From NCBI GenBank assembly GCA_037142735.1, contig JBAXAB010000001.1:62001-126000 (forward strand): 64,000 bases of DNA, read 5' to 3'. Position 1 is the stretch's first letter. The number at the start of each line of letters is the position of its first letter. Of this stretch, positions 1 through 7,448 are shown piece by piece. The notes under the pieces are model-generated. The model saw only the letters and a program-made list of their open reading frames with translations. It was not told the origin of the DNA and did no database searches. Source of the DNA: JBAXAB01 sp037142735. Lineage in GTDB: Bacteria > Patescibacteriota > Minisyncoccia > Phycocordibacterales > CAIZLB01. Position numbers and translations under genes: made by a program.

Positions 1-204
1 GGTGATAGTATTTCTATCCGAGAAGGTAGTCTTAAAACTGCTCTTTTCGTTACCCTTGATGACAAAATTAAAAACGCAACTACTCCAATATGGCTTGCAT
101 GGAAAGCAGACGAAAAGAAAGCATCGGTTCTTCGAGCTCCTTCAATAGAAGGTCAGGAACTCATGTTCGATTTAGGTGCGGTTATAGAATTCTATAAGAG
201 ATAA
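1..204 (+). CDS. rpsD: 30S ribosomal protein S4, C-terminal part
   Basis: The reading frame is open from the first base of the window and ends at TAA 202-204; the 5' part lies outside. The translated end (GDSISIREGS near the start, FDLGAVIEFYKR at the end) matches the C-terminus of ribosomal protein S4, which binds 16S rRNA early in small-subunit assembly. It lies 26 bp before rpoA, the usual bacterial order rpsD-rpoA-rplQ, which supports the assignment of this short fragment. Confidence 0.85.
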   Translation, partial: GDSISIREGSLKTALFVTLDDKIKNATTPIWLAWKADEKKASVLRAPSIEGQELMFDLGAVIEFYKR

Positions 205-230
205 TATTTAAATTAAATAATAACAAAGCC

Positions 231-1214
231 ATGTCAAACAACAATATTCTATTACCATCTAAACCAAGAGTCGTTGAAGAATCAGCGAATATCGGACGAT
301 ACGAAATCGACGGTCTTTATCCTGGTTACGGGCACACATTGGGTAACTCTCTCCGAAGAATCATCCTTTCATCACTTACAGGAGCGGCTATAACAAGTGT
401 GAAAATTAAAAGCGTTAGTCACGAATTTTCAAGCATTAAAGGCGTAAAGGAAGACGTTATTAACATCATTCTTAATCTTAAAAAATTCCGTTTCTCTATC
501 TCATCTGATGAGGTTCAAACGGTGACTGTCAAAGTAAAGGGTGCTAAAAAAGTAACAGGTGATGACCTTAAATTGCCCGGACAAGTTACATTAGCAAATC
601 CTGACATGCCCATCTGTACAATCACAGATAAGGACACTGAATTTGATGCTGAATTTACTATCGAAAAGGGAATTGGTTACGTACCAAAGGAACTTTTGAA
701 AAAAGATCGTGTAGAAATCGGTACAATTCACCTTGACGCTGCTTTTTCACCAGTTGTACAGGCAAACTACGATGTAGAACAAATGCGAGTAGGTGATCGA
801 ACAGACTTCAACAAATTGAAATTGTTTATCCAGACTGATGGAACTATTTCTCCAAAGGAAGCTCTAGAAAAATCTATCGAGATCATGATCACACAATTAA
901 AGGCCATTGTTGGCTTCAAAGAAGACGATCTAGAAGACTTCAAAAAAGCAAAGACAGAATCTGTTTCTGAAGAAAGTGAAAAGCACGAAGCAGAGGACAA
1001 CGAAGCTATGTCTGAAGTATTAAAGACTCGCATCGAATCTTTGGAATTGTCGAACCGTACAATGAACTCGTTGGTATCGGCAAATATCCGAAGTGTTGGA
1101 GGCTTGATCAGAAAGAAAGAGAAAGATATCCTTGAATTCGAAGGAATCGGAGCAAAAGGCCTTGATGAAATTAAGGACGTTTTGAAGGGTATGGGACTTT
1201 CACTTAAAGCATAA
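231..1214 (+). CDS. rpoA: DNA-directed RNA polymerase subunit alpha
   Basis: Alpha subunit (327 aa), which dimerises to nucleate RNA polymerase assembly. The N-terminal assembly domain covers about residues 1-230 and shows the typical YPGYGHTLGNSLRRIILSSL segment. An acidic linker (about 235-260, rich in E, S and K) leads to the C-terminal helix-hairpin-helix domain (about 262-327), which contacts upstream promoter DNA and activators. Length is normal. The start is preceded by an AT-rich stretch with no Shine-Dalgarno. It is flanked by rpsD and rplQ in conserved order. Confidence 0.97.
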   Translation: MSNNNILLPSKPRVVEESANIGRYEIDGLYPGYGHTLGNSLRRIILSSLTGAAITSVKIKSVSHEFSSIKGVKEDVINIILNLKKFRFSISSDEVQTVTVKVKGAKKVTGDDLKLPGQVTLANPDMPICTITDKDTEFDAEFTIEKGIGYVPKELLKKDRVEIGTIHLDAAFSPVVQANYDVEQMRVGDRTDFNKLKLFIQTDGTISPKEALEKSIEIMITQLKAIVGFKEDDLEDFKKAKTESVSEESEKHEAEDNEAMSEVLKTRIESLELSNRTMNSLVSANIRSVGGLIRKKEKDILEFEGIGAKGLDEIKDVLKGMGLSLKA

Positions 1215-1247
1215 TTAGCAACTTATTATTACTATTACAAAACTGCC

Positions 1248-1598
1248 ATGAGACATCACAACGCAAACCGAAAACTAAAACGAGAACGAAATCAGCGACG
1301 AGCATTGTTGCGCTCTCTTGCGCGTGAACTTTTCCTTCGTGGAAAAATCACAACAACTGAGGCCAAAGCCAAAGAAGTTCGTCCATTTGCAGAAAAACTA
1401 ATCACCAATGCTAAAGGTGCTACTTTAGCTGCACGCCGATTGGTTGCTGGAAGAATGTCAAATAATATCATTGTCGGCAAGTTAGTTGATGTTATTGCTA
1501 AGAAATATGAAGACAGAAAGGGTGGATATATCCGAATTATCAAAATGAATCGACGTCCTTCAGACGGTAGCAAAATGGCCGTTGTTGAGCTAGTATAA
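1248..1598 (+). CDS. rplQ: 50S ribosomal protein L17
   Basis: Ribosomal protein bL17 (116 aa). The N-terminal MRHHNANRKLKR and the following LLRSLARELF segment are diagnostic for the family. Located 33 bp after rpoA, in the standard cluster order. No Shine-Dalgarno precedes the ATG; the upstream 30 bases are A/T/C-rich with almost no G, which is the common start context of core genes in this window. Confidence 0.97.
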   Translation: MRHHNANRKLKRERNQRRALLRSLARELFLRGKITTTEAKAKEVRPFAEKLITNAKGATLAARRLVAGRMSNNIIVGKLVDVIAKKYEDRKGGYIRIIKMNRRPSDGSKMAVVELV

Positions 1599-1612
1599 TT
1601 CACATCAAATTT

Positions 1613-1957
1613 ATGAAACACGTAATTGACGCAAAAAACAAAAAGATCGGCCGAGTATGCTCACAGGTAGCTATGATTCTTATGGGTAAAAACGCTCCTA
1701 CATACGAAAGAAACAAAATCCCCGTTGTTGAAGTAGAAATCATCAACACTTCAAAAGCTGATATTTCTAATACAAAGAAGGATGAAAAGACGTATCGAAC
1801 ATACTCTGGATATCCAGGTGGACAGAAGAATGAAAAACTTGCTGATCTTGCAACACGAAAAGGTCATTCGGAACTTTTCAAGAGAGCAGTTTACGGAATG
1901 CTTCCTTCAAACAAATTACGCTCAAAAATGATGCTTAATTTAAAAATTAGCGAGTAA
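1613..1957 (+). CDS. rplM: 50S ribosomal protein L13
   Basis: Ribosomal protein uL13 (114 aa), which binds 23S rRNA early in large-subunit assembly. The start MKHVIDAKNKKIGRVCSQVA, the GKNAPTYERN segment and the late KRAVYGMLPSNKLR match the family. It is shorter than the roughly 140 aa usual in free-living bacteria, lacking part of the N-terminal extension. Rare for the cluster but normal elsewhere, it is directly followed by rpsI, its usual operon partner. Confidence 0.95.
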   Translation: MKHVIDAKNKKIGRVCSQVAMILMGKNAPTYERNKIPVVEVEIINTSKADISNTKKDEKTYRTYSGYPGGQKNEKLADLATRKGHSELFKRAVYGMLPSNKLRSKMMLNLKISE

Positions 1958-1981
1958 TACTTATTATAAATTATCAAAACT

Positions 1982-2404
1982 ATGTCAGCAGAAAAAAACA
2001 AAGGTACGGAAAAATATATAGAAGCAGTGGGCCGAAGAAAGACAGCGATCGCTCGTGTTCGCATGACTCCGGCTACTAAAAACTCAATTACAGTAAACGA
2101 TAAAGCGTTAAATGAATTTTTTACTGTTTCAAATCTACAGAAGGTTGCTCTTGAGGCACTTGAAAAATACACGTCCGTTACTGAAGAAAAATTTTCAGTT
2201 ATTGCAAAGACAATTGGCGGAGGTATGGCAGGTCAGGCTGAAGCTGTCCGACACGGAATTGCTCGCGCCATCATCAAACATGCCCCACATCACCGTACAA
2301 CCATGAAGAAAGAAGGTTTCTTAACTCGAGACCAGCGAGCCAAGGAACGAAGAAAGTTCGGTTTGAAGAAGGCGAGAAAGGCTCCACAGTGGTCAAAGCG
2401 ATAA
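1982..2404 (+). CDS. rpsI: 30S ribosomal protein S9
   Basis: Ribosomal protein uS9 (140 aa), whose C-terminal tail reaches the P-site tRNA. The EAVGRRKTAIARVR segment near residue 17 and the C-terminal KKARKAPQWSKR tail are diagnostic. A lysine-rich N-terminal extension of about 12 residues precedes the conserved core. It follows rplM by 24 bp and closes the ribosomal run; a strong terminator hairpin lies just downstream at 2428-2465. Confidence 0.97.
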   Translation: MSAEKNKGTEKYIEAVGRRKTAIARVRMTPATKNSITVNDKALNEFFTVSNLQKVALEALEKYTSVTEEKFSVIAKTIGGGMAGQAEAVRHGIARAIIKHAPHHRTTMKKEGFLTRDQRAKERRKFGLKKARKAPQWSKR

Positions 2405-2427
2405 AACTTCAAAAGATTCAAACGTCA

Positions 2428-2465
2428 AAAACGCCTCACACCCATATTTCAGGGGGAGGCGTTTT
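2428..2465. terminator. Bidirectional terminator between rpsI and the first island
   Basis: AAAACGCCTC (2428-2437) pairs with GAGGCGTTTT (2456-2465), flanked by A/T runs on both sides, so it can end rpsI and the minus-strand gene 2492-2773. A competing pairing exists in the minus-strand transcript between CTCACCCA and TGGGTG-T-GAG, overlapping the same bases. Confidence 0.8.
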
Positions 2466-2491
2466 GCGTTGGGTGAGCATACGAAGCGGGA

Positions 2492-2773
2492 TTACATCCC
2501 TTCCTCGTCGCTTATAGATTTTTTCTGTGCAGGAGCAAATCCCATTACTTCGTTGTGTTCTCTGGCGGACCGTGCCTCCATCCAGTTCAAAATATGCTTT
2601 GGCAGGATGATGACAGCGGCAAGATACGGGAAACCAAAATACACAATAGCGCTGAGAATTTTGCCAAAGTTCCAGTCCTCGAAGTACCCCATAAACAGGA
2701 GCCCGACACCAAGGACTATTACCAAGCCTGTGCACATAAAAAAATTGACCCACTTGCTTATTTTTGCGCTCAT
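2492..2773 (-). CDS. Small two-helix membrane protein in a single-gene island
   Basis: 93 aa, function not recognised. Two hydrophobic segments (about residues 10-30 and 40-58) suggest an inner-membrane hairpin, followed by a charged tail (residues 62-93). The start is chosen because GGGAGGAA (2783-2790) stands 9 bases before the ATG, one of the few clear Shine-Dalgarno sites in the window. Longer frames overlapping on both strands lack such a signal. The gene stands alone between rpsI and a divergent small gene, with its own leader hairpin (2814-2829) and terminator. G+C is higher than in the neighbours. Probably acquired. Confidence 0.7.
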   Translation of the reverse strand: MSAKISKWVNFFMCTGLVIVLGVGLLFMGYFEDWNFGKILSAIVYFGFPYLAAVIILPKHILNWMEARSAREHNEVMGFAPAQKKSISDEEGM

Positions 2774-2813
2774 CTGATGAAATTCCTCCCTCTTTTTTTT
2801 GTTGTTGTACGTG

Positions 2814-2829
2814 ACTCGTGTCCACGAGT
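2814..2829 (-). promoter_or_regulatory. Leader hairpin upstream of the 2492-2773 gene
   Basis: ACTCGTG (2814-2820) and CACGAGT (2823-2829) form a compact inverted repeat in the presumed 5' untranslated region, about 40 bases before the start codon. It matches the pattern of hairpin leaders in the other islands, although it is the shortest of them. No convincing promoter was identified further upstream. Confidence 0.45.
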
Positions 2830-2899
2830 GTTAGCCCCATAAATAAAGTAACATGGTATGAAAAAAATTCCAAACTTTTGTTAAAAAATGAGAATACTA

Positions 2900-2905
2900 T
2901 ATACT
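2900..2905 (+). promoter_or_regulatory. -10 box of a probably leaderless gene
   Basis: TATACT lies only 7 bases before ATG 2913, so transcription would begin at or next to the start codon. Confidence 0.5.
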
Positions 2906-2912
2906 TTACTCA

Positions 2913-3185
2913 ATGGATTATTTAACAAAAATTTTAAGACGCATCTCTATTAAAAGCGTCCTAGTTCACATCATCGCACTATCTGCGTCAATCGGAGTGA
3001 TCTGGGGAATTAGTTATTTGATTCTGGTCACCTTTTCCATTCAGGACAGTGCCGTTGTGGTAGTTCCGGCTAGTGAAGTTATACCCAAAATCGCATCTAA
3101 CACCGCTTCATCTACTTTAAAAAATAGTAAAAAGGGGACAGGGCATGCAACATCAACTAGTAGTAGTACGAAAAGTAAGAAGTAG
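2913..3185 (+). CDS. Small single-pass membrane protein with Ser/Lys tail
   Basis: 90 aa, function not recognised. One hydrophobic segment (about residues 15-42) is followed by a polar tail ending in repeated S/T/K residues (GHATSTSSSTKSKK). The base composition is like the core genome, and a -10 box 7 bases before the ATG suggests leaderless expression. The layout (short N-terminus, one membrane helix, low-complexity basic tail) is shared with the 85-aa gene at 15437-15694, so the two may be members of one lineage-specific envelope family. Confidence 0.65.
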   Translation: MDYLTKILRRISIKSVLVHIIALSASIGVIWGISYLILVTFSIQDSAVVVVPASEVIPKIASNTASSTLKNSKKGTGHATSTSSSTKSKK

Positions 3186-3200
3186 ATTCCAAAGAAGACT

Positions 3201-3230
3201 CTACCCTCCGCGTTTAATCGGGGAGGGTAG
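3201..3230. terminator. Terminator between convergent genes
   Basis: CTACCCTCC (3201-3209) pairs perfectly with GGAGGGTAG (3222-3230). It lies between the convergent genes ending at 3185 and 3232 and probably serves both; T-tracts are weak on either side. Confidence 0.6.
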
Positions 3231-3231
3231 G

Positions 3232-3459
3232 TTAGTTGTCTCGTCCGTCTTCTTCTGCTGGCTCAAGGTAGCCTTCTCGGTCTCTTTTTTCCTTGAGTAA
3301 AAACTGAATCTCCCTCTCTCGCTCTGCCTCGATTTCAGCTTCTCGCTCTGCTCTTTTTACCTCATCTTCGGCAAGCCATTTTGCTGTGAGAGCATCATCA
3401 GCTTCTCCGCCAGAGGCGAGCCATTTTCTGTCTGGGATATCGCTATGACTTTCTTTCAT
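3232..3459 (-). CDS. Highly charged 75-aa protein with repeated KWLA motif
   Basis: 75 aa, not recognised. The frame is open further upstream, but the ATG at 3457-3459 is chosen because AAGGAGGTG (3469-3477) is an ideal Shine-Dalgarno 9 bases before it. The N-terminal half contains a duplicated segment, DRKWLASGGEADD and TAKWLAEDE. The second half (about residues 33-60) is an E/R/K-rich helix, probably a coiled coil. Soluble, acidic, no membrane segment. A perfect palindrome at 3501-3515 next to the promoter suggests repressor control. What the protein binds is unknown. Confidence 0.65.
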   Translation of the reverse strand: MKESHSDIPDRKWLASGGEADDALTAKWLAEDEVKRAEREAEIEAEREREIQFLLKEKRDREGYLEPAEEDGRDN

Positions 3460-3500
3460 TTGTGTATTCACCTCCTTACGGTGTGTGGAGTTTATTAAAA

Positions 3501-3515
3501 TGGGAACTGTTCCCA
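3501..3515. promoter_or_regulatory. Palindromic operator-like site
   Basis: TGGGAAC-T-GTTCCCA is a perfect 7+7 palindrome lying just downstream of a minus-strand AT-rich -10-like segment (TATATT, around 3518-3526) and 40 bases before the Shine-Dalgarno of the 3232-3459 gene. The position is that of a repressor site at the transcription start. No cognate regulator gene was seen in the window. Confidence 0.45.
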
Positions 3516-3549
3516 CCTAAAATATAGCATAGTTAATATAAAAAAACTC

Positions 3550-3581
3550 TACCCCCAGCACCTTTGCAGATGATGGGGGTA
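3550..3581 (-). terminator. Rho-independent terminator of the 3611-3958 gene
   Basis: In the minus-strand transcript TACCCCCA pairs with TGGGGGTA (3574-3581 with 3550-3557 on the plus strand), followed by GAG and seven T. Confidence 0.8.
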
Positions 3582-3610
3582 TGTGAGGTTTGAGAATGGG
3601 GGAGGCAATC

Positions 3611-3958
3611 TTACCCCATTAAGAATCTCGGGGTATCCCGTTGAGTAGAGTCACCCGGGAGACGCGAAATCTCGCAAGCGGTAATGCGGGGATCATCGAT
3701 CAATATCCTTCCGTCAATCTCGACAGCGCTGAACGTGTGTTGAATCCTCCCGTTAACCGTCTGGTGAACTGGGCCCAGAACGGTGGTCCGTTTAGGGGGA
3801 ACAGGACTCGCTTGAACCATATCGCCCTCTTGGCGGACAGCGTATGGTTCATCATCGCGATCATTGGCGGACAGCCGCTTACGATCAACAGAAGTCGCAC
3901 TTGGCATATCGAGTCCGTGTTGATGGCTTAGCTTTTTCCTACTGTGTTTTCCTCTCAT
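3611..3958 (-). CDS. Hypothetical 115-aa protein of a single-gene island
   Basis: 115 aa, basic N-terminus (MRGKHSRKKLSHQHG), no signal peptide or membrane helix, no family recognised. A more conserved-looking C-terminal half contains GRIQHTFSAVEIDGRILIDD. The minus-strand frame is preferred over two overlapping frames because it has a C/A-rich leader ending directly in ATG, a promoter at 4028-4056 and a U-tract terminator in the right orientation. The bases just before the ATG (CCGACC) can pair with GGTCGG at the presumed 5' end of the message. Confidence 0.55.
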   Translation of the reverse strand: MRGKHSRKKLSHQHGLDMPSATSVDRKRLSANDRDDEPYAVRQEGDMVQASPVPPKRTTVLGPVHQTVNGRIQHTFSAVEIDGRILIDDPRITACEISRLPGDSTQRDTPRFLMG

Positions 3959-4056
3959 GGTCGGTAGTTGTTTCTTCAGTGGTTGGAGTTAGTGGTGGTA
4001 GGAAGCAGGTACTGTTTCCCGACCAAAACTATACCACAATATAGGAAATGTGGAAA
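3959..4056 (-). promoter_or_regulatory. Promoter and closing-stem leader of the 3611-3958 gene
   Basis: Minus-strand -35 TTTCCA (4051-4056), 17-base spacer, -10 TATAGT (4028-4033). The roughly 60-base leader begins with GGTCGG (4019-4024) and ends with CCGACC (3959-3964) touching the ATG, so the two ends can pair around a C/A-rich loop. The stem is only 6 bp. Confidence 0.5.
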
Positions 4057-4058
4057 GT

Positions 4059-4514
4059 CTAGCTAAACAACCCTTCAACCACAGCCTTTACATCAGACCC
4101 ATCCGCTTTACCCTTTAATTCGGTCATAACTGCCTTCATAAGCAATCCTTGCTTGGATTTATCATCAATACCTAATTCTGCCTTTTTCGCCTCTACAACA
4201 GCTTTTATATCGTCACGAGACATCATCTGAGGCAAGAACTTTTCTAATACTAACAATTCCGCTTGTTCACTTTCTGCAAGATCAGGTCTGCCACCAGAAG
4301 TGAATTGTTCAATGGAATCTTTTCTCTGTTTTACATTTCGACGAATAACTGCCAATACTTCTTCATCATTTAAAAAGTCTTGCGGCTTTCTTTGTGTTGC
4401 CACAAGCTCGTTTGTGAAGGCACTTACCAAGCCTCGTAGTGTTGTCAGTCTGACGGCGTCCTTGGCCATCATGGCTTCTTTAATTTGTCCTTTGATTTCT
4501 TCGTGTAAGCTCAT
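4059..4514 (-). CDS. yqeY: GatB/YqeY domain protein
   Basis: 151 aa, the full length of the stand-alone YqeY family. The start MSLHEEIKGQIKEAMMAKD and the segments LRGLVSAFTNELV, EQAELLVLEKFLPQMMS and LLMKAVMTELKGKADG are typical. The domain is related to the tRNA-binding tail of GatB, part of tRNA-dependent amidotransferase; the function of the stand-alone protein is not settled, though a role in tRNA-linked metabolism is usually assumed. Divergent from rmuC with 34 bp between them. Confidence 0.93.
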   Translation of the reverse strand: MSLHEEIKGQIKEAMMAKDAVRLTTLRGLVSAFTNELVATQRKPQDFLNDEEVLAVIRRNVKQRKDSIEQFTSGGRPDLAESEQAELLVLEKFLPQMMSRDDIKAVVEAKKAELGIDDKSKQGLLMKAVMTELKGKADGSDVKAVVEGLFS

Positions 4515-4535
4515 ATAAATTTATATTAAGTTTGT

Positions 4536-4541
4536 TATACT
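4536..4541 (+). promoter_or_regulatory. -10 box of rmuC, probably leaderless
   Basis: TATACT ends 7 bases before the ATG at 4549, so the message would start at the start codon. Confidence 0.5.
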
Positions 4542-4548
4542 ATACCGT

Positions 4549-5658
4549 ATGACTAATACTGTGCTCATCATTCTAGCCTTAATCGTAATTATATTCAACG
4601 TAATTTTTGTGTTCTGGCAGAGTCGAAAAAAAGAGGGAGGAGTTGATGTGACCTCCATATTGACCCAATCAACAGCGCAATCAGCTGCTCAAAATGCCAG
4701 CCTTCAAATGCTCACCCAGCAGTTAAATGAACTTTCACGTACTGTTGATGGAAAAATGGGGGACACATCTAGAATGGTTCAAGAATCTTTTCGTAACCAG
4801 GCGAATGAGTCTTTTAAAGTAATTAAGGATATCACCGAGCGTCTAACCAAATTAGACGAGACAAACAAACAAGTAGTCTCTTTTGCCGATCAACTGCAAT
4901 CTTTACAGGATGTATTGAAGAATCCAAAACAGAGAGGAATTCTTGGTGAATACTTTTTGGAGACGTTGTTAAAGAACGTTCTGCCTTCAGGTTCGTTCCA
5001 AATGCAATATCCATTTAAAGATGGAACGATTGTGGACGCAGTGGTATTTGTGAAGGATAAAGTTATACCTATTGATTCCAAATTCAGTTTGGAAAATTAT
5101 AATCGATTATCAGAAGAGCGGGATCCGGTCGAGCGTGAAAAATTAGAAAAGGCTTTTCGTAATGACCTTAAAAATCGCATTGATGAAACCAGCAAATATA
5201 TCAAACCGGATGAAGGAACCATGGAATTCGCATTTATGTTCATCCCTCACGAAGCGATCTATTATGAACTGCTAATTGCTCAAATCGGATCAGTTAAAGT
5301 AAACACCCGAGACCTCATCGAATACGCCTTTAAGGAAAAACATGTGTGCATTGTGTCACCAACCTCATTCTTAGCATTCCTGCAGACAGTTCTACAGGGA
5401 TTAAAAGCTCTCCAAATTGAAGAATCCGCAAAAGACATCAGAAAGCGAGTAGGGGAATTGGGCAAGCATTTGTCGGCGTATGATCAGTATATGAAATCTT
5501 TAGGTAAGTCTCTTGGAACTTCTGTTAGTCATTACAACAAGGCTGACCTTGAACTAAGGAAGATTGATAAGGATGTTTTTCGCATCACCGAAAAGGAAGT
5601 ATCCATTGGGATTGAGCCACTTATTCTAGAAAAGCCGAATGAGGATGAGGAAGTTTAA
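4549..5658 (+). CDS. rmuC: DNA recombination protein RmuC
   Basis: 369 aa. An N-terminal membrane helix (residues 2-22) is followed by a coiled-coil region (about 40-125) and the RmuC domain (about 128-330), recognisable by QRGILGEYFLETLLKNVLP, IPIDSKFSLENYNRL and FMFIPHEAIYYELL. RmuC proteins are related to restriction-type nucleases and limit inversions at short repeats in E. coli. Length is normal for short family members. The downstream gene follows after 11 bp, suggesting co-transcription. Confidence 0.93.
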   Translation: MTNTVLIILALIVIIFNVIFVFWQSRKKEGGVDVTSILTQSTAQSAAQNASLQMLTQQLNELSRTVDGKMGDTSRMVQESFRNQANESFKVIKDITERLTKLDETNKQVVSFADQLQSLQDVLKNPKQRGILGEYFLETLLKNVLPSGSFQMQYPFKDGTIVDAVVFVKDKVIPIDSKFSLENYNRLSEERDPVEREKLEKAFRNDLKNRIDETSKYIKPDEGTMEFAFMFIPHEAIYYELLIAQIGSVKVNTRDLIEYAFKEKHVCIVSPTSFLAFLQTVLQGLKALQIEESAKDIRKRVGELGKHLSAYDQYMKSLGKSLGTSVSHYNKADLELRKIDKDVFRITEKEVSIGIEPLILEKPNEDEEV

Positions 5659-5669
5659 ATTTTAGAGAT

Positions 5670-6557
5670 ATGTTCGAAATACAGAAAATCCAACCTGAAG
5701 AATCCCACGCGGTCATTGATTCTTTTTTAAAATCTAGAAAATTTGTACCTATTTTCTTTTATTCTCCGTATACCATTAACACCTGGCTCAATCATCAGAA
5801 CAAATCGCTTTATGTTGCGACCTTAGATCATGAGCGTGTATTCATGATTCATAAGGAAGTGACAAATGAGGTAAGGTTTCTTTTTTCTGAACCTTCTGAT
5901 CAAATGTGTACAGAAATTAAGGCTCATTTCAAGCCTCAATTTATTTCAGCCAATGAATTAGGTGAGGCCTCTCATCCTGTAGAGTTATACACGTCCTATA
6001 ATGAACTCATGATTGATGTCACAAAGGTTGCCAATTTAGAAGACCCTGAAGTATCCAAAGATTACAAAAAATGTCAGCTTCGGCATCCAGATTTAAAAGT
6101 GGTCAAATACACTGTAAACGAAATGGAATCCATAAAAACCTTTTTAAATGAGTGGTCACACACAAGAAGTGCAGAAATGAACAAGCGTGCCAAAATCGAG
6201 AACGATCTGCGCTTTTTTAGTTTGTATATGAATGCACTGGAGCTAAAAGGACTTTTAATTAAAGATGCAGACAAAGTCATTGCAATTAGTTTTTTTATTC
6301 CTAGTCTTGATGGAAAAGTGATTGGGGTTATTAATAAATGTTTAAGAGGCTATACACAATTGGGTGTTTACACTTTTGTTGAAAGAGCGAAAATGATGCT
6401 AAGCCTCGGTTATACCGAAGCCTATATTGGAGCGATAAATAATGACTTTAAAAAGAGATTTATTAATAGTGCCGTTATACACAAAACTCTTGCTAGGGAG
6501 ATATTTAGAAGCCCAGAATTTGTGACCTCTGGGCCTTATATCTTGAGGCTCTTTTAG
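5670..6557 (+). CDS. DUF2156-like (lysyl-phosphatidylglycerol synthase C-domain type) acyltransferase-fold protein
   Basis: 295 aa, soluble. The pattern LRHPDLKVVKYTVNEMESIKTFLNEW followed by a GNAT-like core (GLLIKDADKVIAISFFIPSLDGKVIGVINKC, YTFVERAKMMLSLGYTEAYIGA) resembles the DUF2156 domain that in other proteins transfers lysine or alanine from aminoacyl-tRNA to phosphatidylglycerol or peptides. There is no membrane flippase domain, so this is the stand-alone form. Substrate cannot be read from sequence. Probably co-transcribed with rmuC. Confidence 0.65.
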   Translation: MFEIQKIQPEESHAVIDSFLKSRKFVPIFFYSPYTINTWLNHQNKSLYVATLDHERVFMIHKEVTNEVRFLFSEPSDQMCTEIKAHFKPQFISANELGEASHPVELYTSYNELMIDVTKVANLEDPEVSKDYKKCQLRHPDLKVVKYTVNEMESIKTFLNEWSHTRSAEMNKRAKIENDLRFFSLYMNALELKGLLIKDADKVIAISFFIPSLDGKVIGVINKCLRGYTQLGVYTFVERAKMMLSLGYTEAYIGAINNDFKKRFINSAVIHKTLAREIFRSPEFVTSGPYILRLF

Positions 6558-6574
6558 CTCTATGCAAAAGGAAA

Positions 6575-6605
6575 GCCGCCGCTCGGTTGAAAACCAAGCG
6601 GCGGC
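6575..6605 (-). terminator. Terminator of the 6627-6839 gene
   Basis: GCCGCCGCT (6575-6583) pairs perfectly with AGCGGCGGC (6597-6605), with an inner GGTT/AACC. In the minus orientation it is followed by a T-rich run, so it ends the island gene; it can also stop readthrough from 5670-6557. Confidence 0.8.
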
Positions 6606-6626
6606 GGTGCCTACCAAGGATGAGGC

Positions 6627-6839
6627 CTATTTTTTGGCCACCTTCGGCTGCTCGAACGCGAGCTCGAAGAAGTTTGTTAGGACTTCCTTTTGTCTCTTGT
6701 TCAATTGGACTTCGCCCTCCTTGTCGAGAACTTCCCGCAGCAAACGAAGACTGGCTCTTAGCTCTGTTGCTTTGGGGTGAGTTTTCGGGACGACGAGTGT
6801 CTTGCAAAAGGTTCTGACCGAGCGATCTTTGTCTGCCAT
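6627..6839 (-). CDS. Small basic helical protein of a single-gene island
   Basis: 70 aa, not recognised. The frame runs further upstream, but the ATG at 6837-6839 is preferred: it follows the C/A-rich, G-poor stretch seen before many island genes (CCCACTCACCACC-ATG) and fits the promoter. The protein (MADKDRSVRTFCKTLVVP, then LRASLRLLREVLDKEG) is basic and predicted helical, with a late NFFELAFEQP; it could bind nucleic acid or a partner protein, but nothing shows this directly. It is divergent from rplU and richer in G+C than its neighbours. Confidence 0.65.
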   Translation of the reverse strand: MADKDRSVRTFCKTLVVPKTHPKATELRASLRLLREVLDKEGEVQLNKRQKEVLTNFFELAFEQPKVAKK

Positions 6840-6883
6840 GGTGGTGAGTGGGTTTTGGTTGTGGTGAATTTTGTGCCAGTAAC

Positions 6884-6913
6884 ATTTTAACACGAATAAG
6901 CTTATACTGTCAA
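6884..6913 (-). promoter_or_regulatory. Promoter of the 6627-6839 gene
   Basis: Minus-strand TTGACA (6908-6913), 18-base spacer and TAAAAT (6884-6889). The leader would be about 38 bases and lacks a clear hairpin. Confidence 0.65.
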
Positions 6914-6947
6914 ATCATCCTCGTGCAGGAAAATCTATACGCTCCTC

Positions 6948-6976
6948 TTGTCTTTTAACATCTTTTATCATATACT
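6948..6976 (+). promoter_or_regulatory. Promoter of rplU, probably leaderless
   Basis: TTGTCT (6948-6953), 17-base spacer, TATACT (6971-6976); the ATG is 10 bases after the -10 box, leaving a leader of only a few bases. Confidence 0.6.
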
Positions 6977-6986
6977 GTCTCACACT

Positions 6987-7382
6987 ATGGCAACTGAAAA
7001 AACAATCGTAAAGAAAGCCCCTAAGGCAAAAAAGGCAACAACAACTGCTCCTGAAAATAATGGTGCTTTTGCAATTATCATGACTGGTGGCAAGCAATAC
7101 CGAGTATCCGAAGGAACTACACTTAAAATTGAAAAGATTAAAGGTGAACACAAGGTAGGCGATAAACTTACTTTTGATCAGGTTCTTATGACAGGAAATG
7201 GTACTGAAACTACTCTTGGAAATCCAACAGTGAAGGGTGTTTCTGTTACTGCTGAACTTGTTGAGATCGGACGAAACGCAAAGGTAATCATTTATAAATA
7301 CAAAAACAAGAGCCGTTCAGGGACTTCAAGAAAGGGTCACCGACAGCCACATTTTAAGGTAAAGATTTCTTCAATCAAGTAA
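6987..7382 (+). CDS. rplU: 50S ribosomal protein L21
   Basis: Ribosomal protein bL21 (131 aa). A lysine/alanine/threonine-rich extension of about 30 residues (MATEKTIVKKAPKAKKATTT) precedes the conserved core, which starts at AFAIIMTGGKQYRVSEG. The late GTSRKGHRQPHFKVKISSI is the typical end. The start at 6987 is chosen rather than the upstream ATG at 6948 because the promoter's -10 box (6971-6976) lies between them. rpmA, its usual neighbour, is 8 kb away. Confidence 0.93.
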   Translation: MATEKTIVKKAPKAKKATTTAPENNGAFAIIMTGGKQYRVSEGTTLKIEKIKGEHKVGDKLTFDQVLMTGNGTETTLGNPTVKGVSVTAELVEIGRNAKVIIYKYKNKSRSGTSRKGHRQPHFKVKISSIK

Positions 7383-7391
7383 TCTAAAAAA

Positions 7392-7412
7392 AACCCCGAA
7401 AGGGGATTTTTT
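7392..7412 (+). terminator. Terminator of rplU
   Basis: AACCCC-GAAA-GGGG followed by ATTTTTTG, a GNRA-type tetraloop hairpin with a T-tract. Confidence 0.85.
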
Positions 7413-7448
7413 GTTTCTGGGCATTTCTAGCAGCTTCTTACTCTGAAC

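Noticed and set aside
2436..2873. Longer minus-strand frame of 145 codons over the 2492-2773 gene
   Set aside because: It spans the terminator and leader hairpin, has no ribosome-binding site, and lacks the clear membrane pattern of the chosen frame.
3641..3931. Plus-strand frame of 96 codons opposite the 3611-3958 gene
   Set aside because: No promoter, leader or terminator in that direction; the minus strand has all three.
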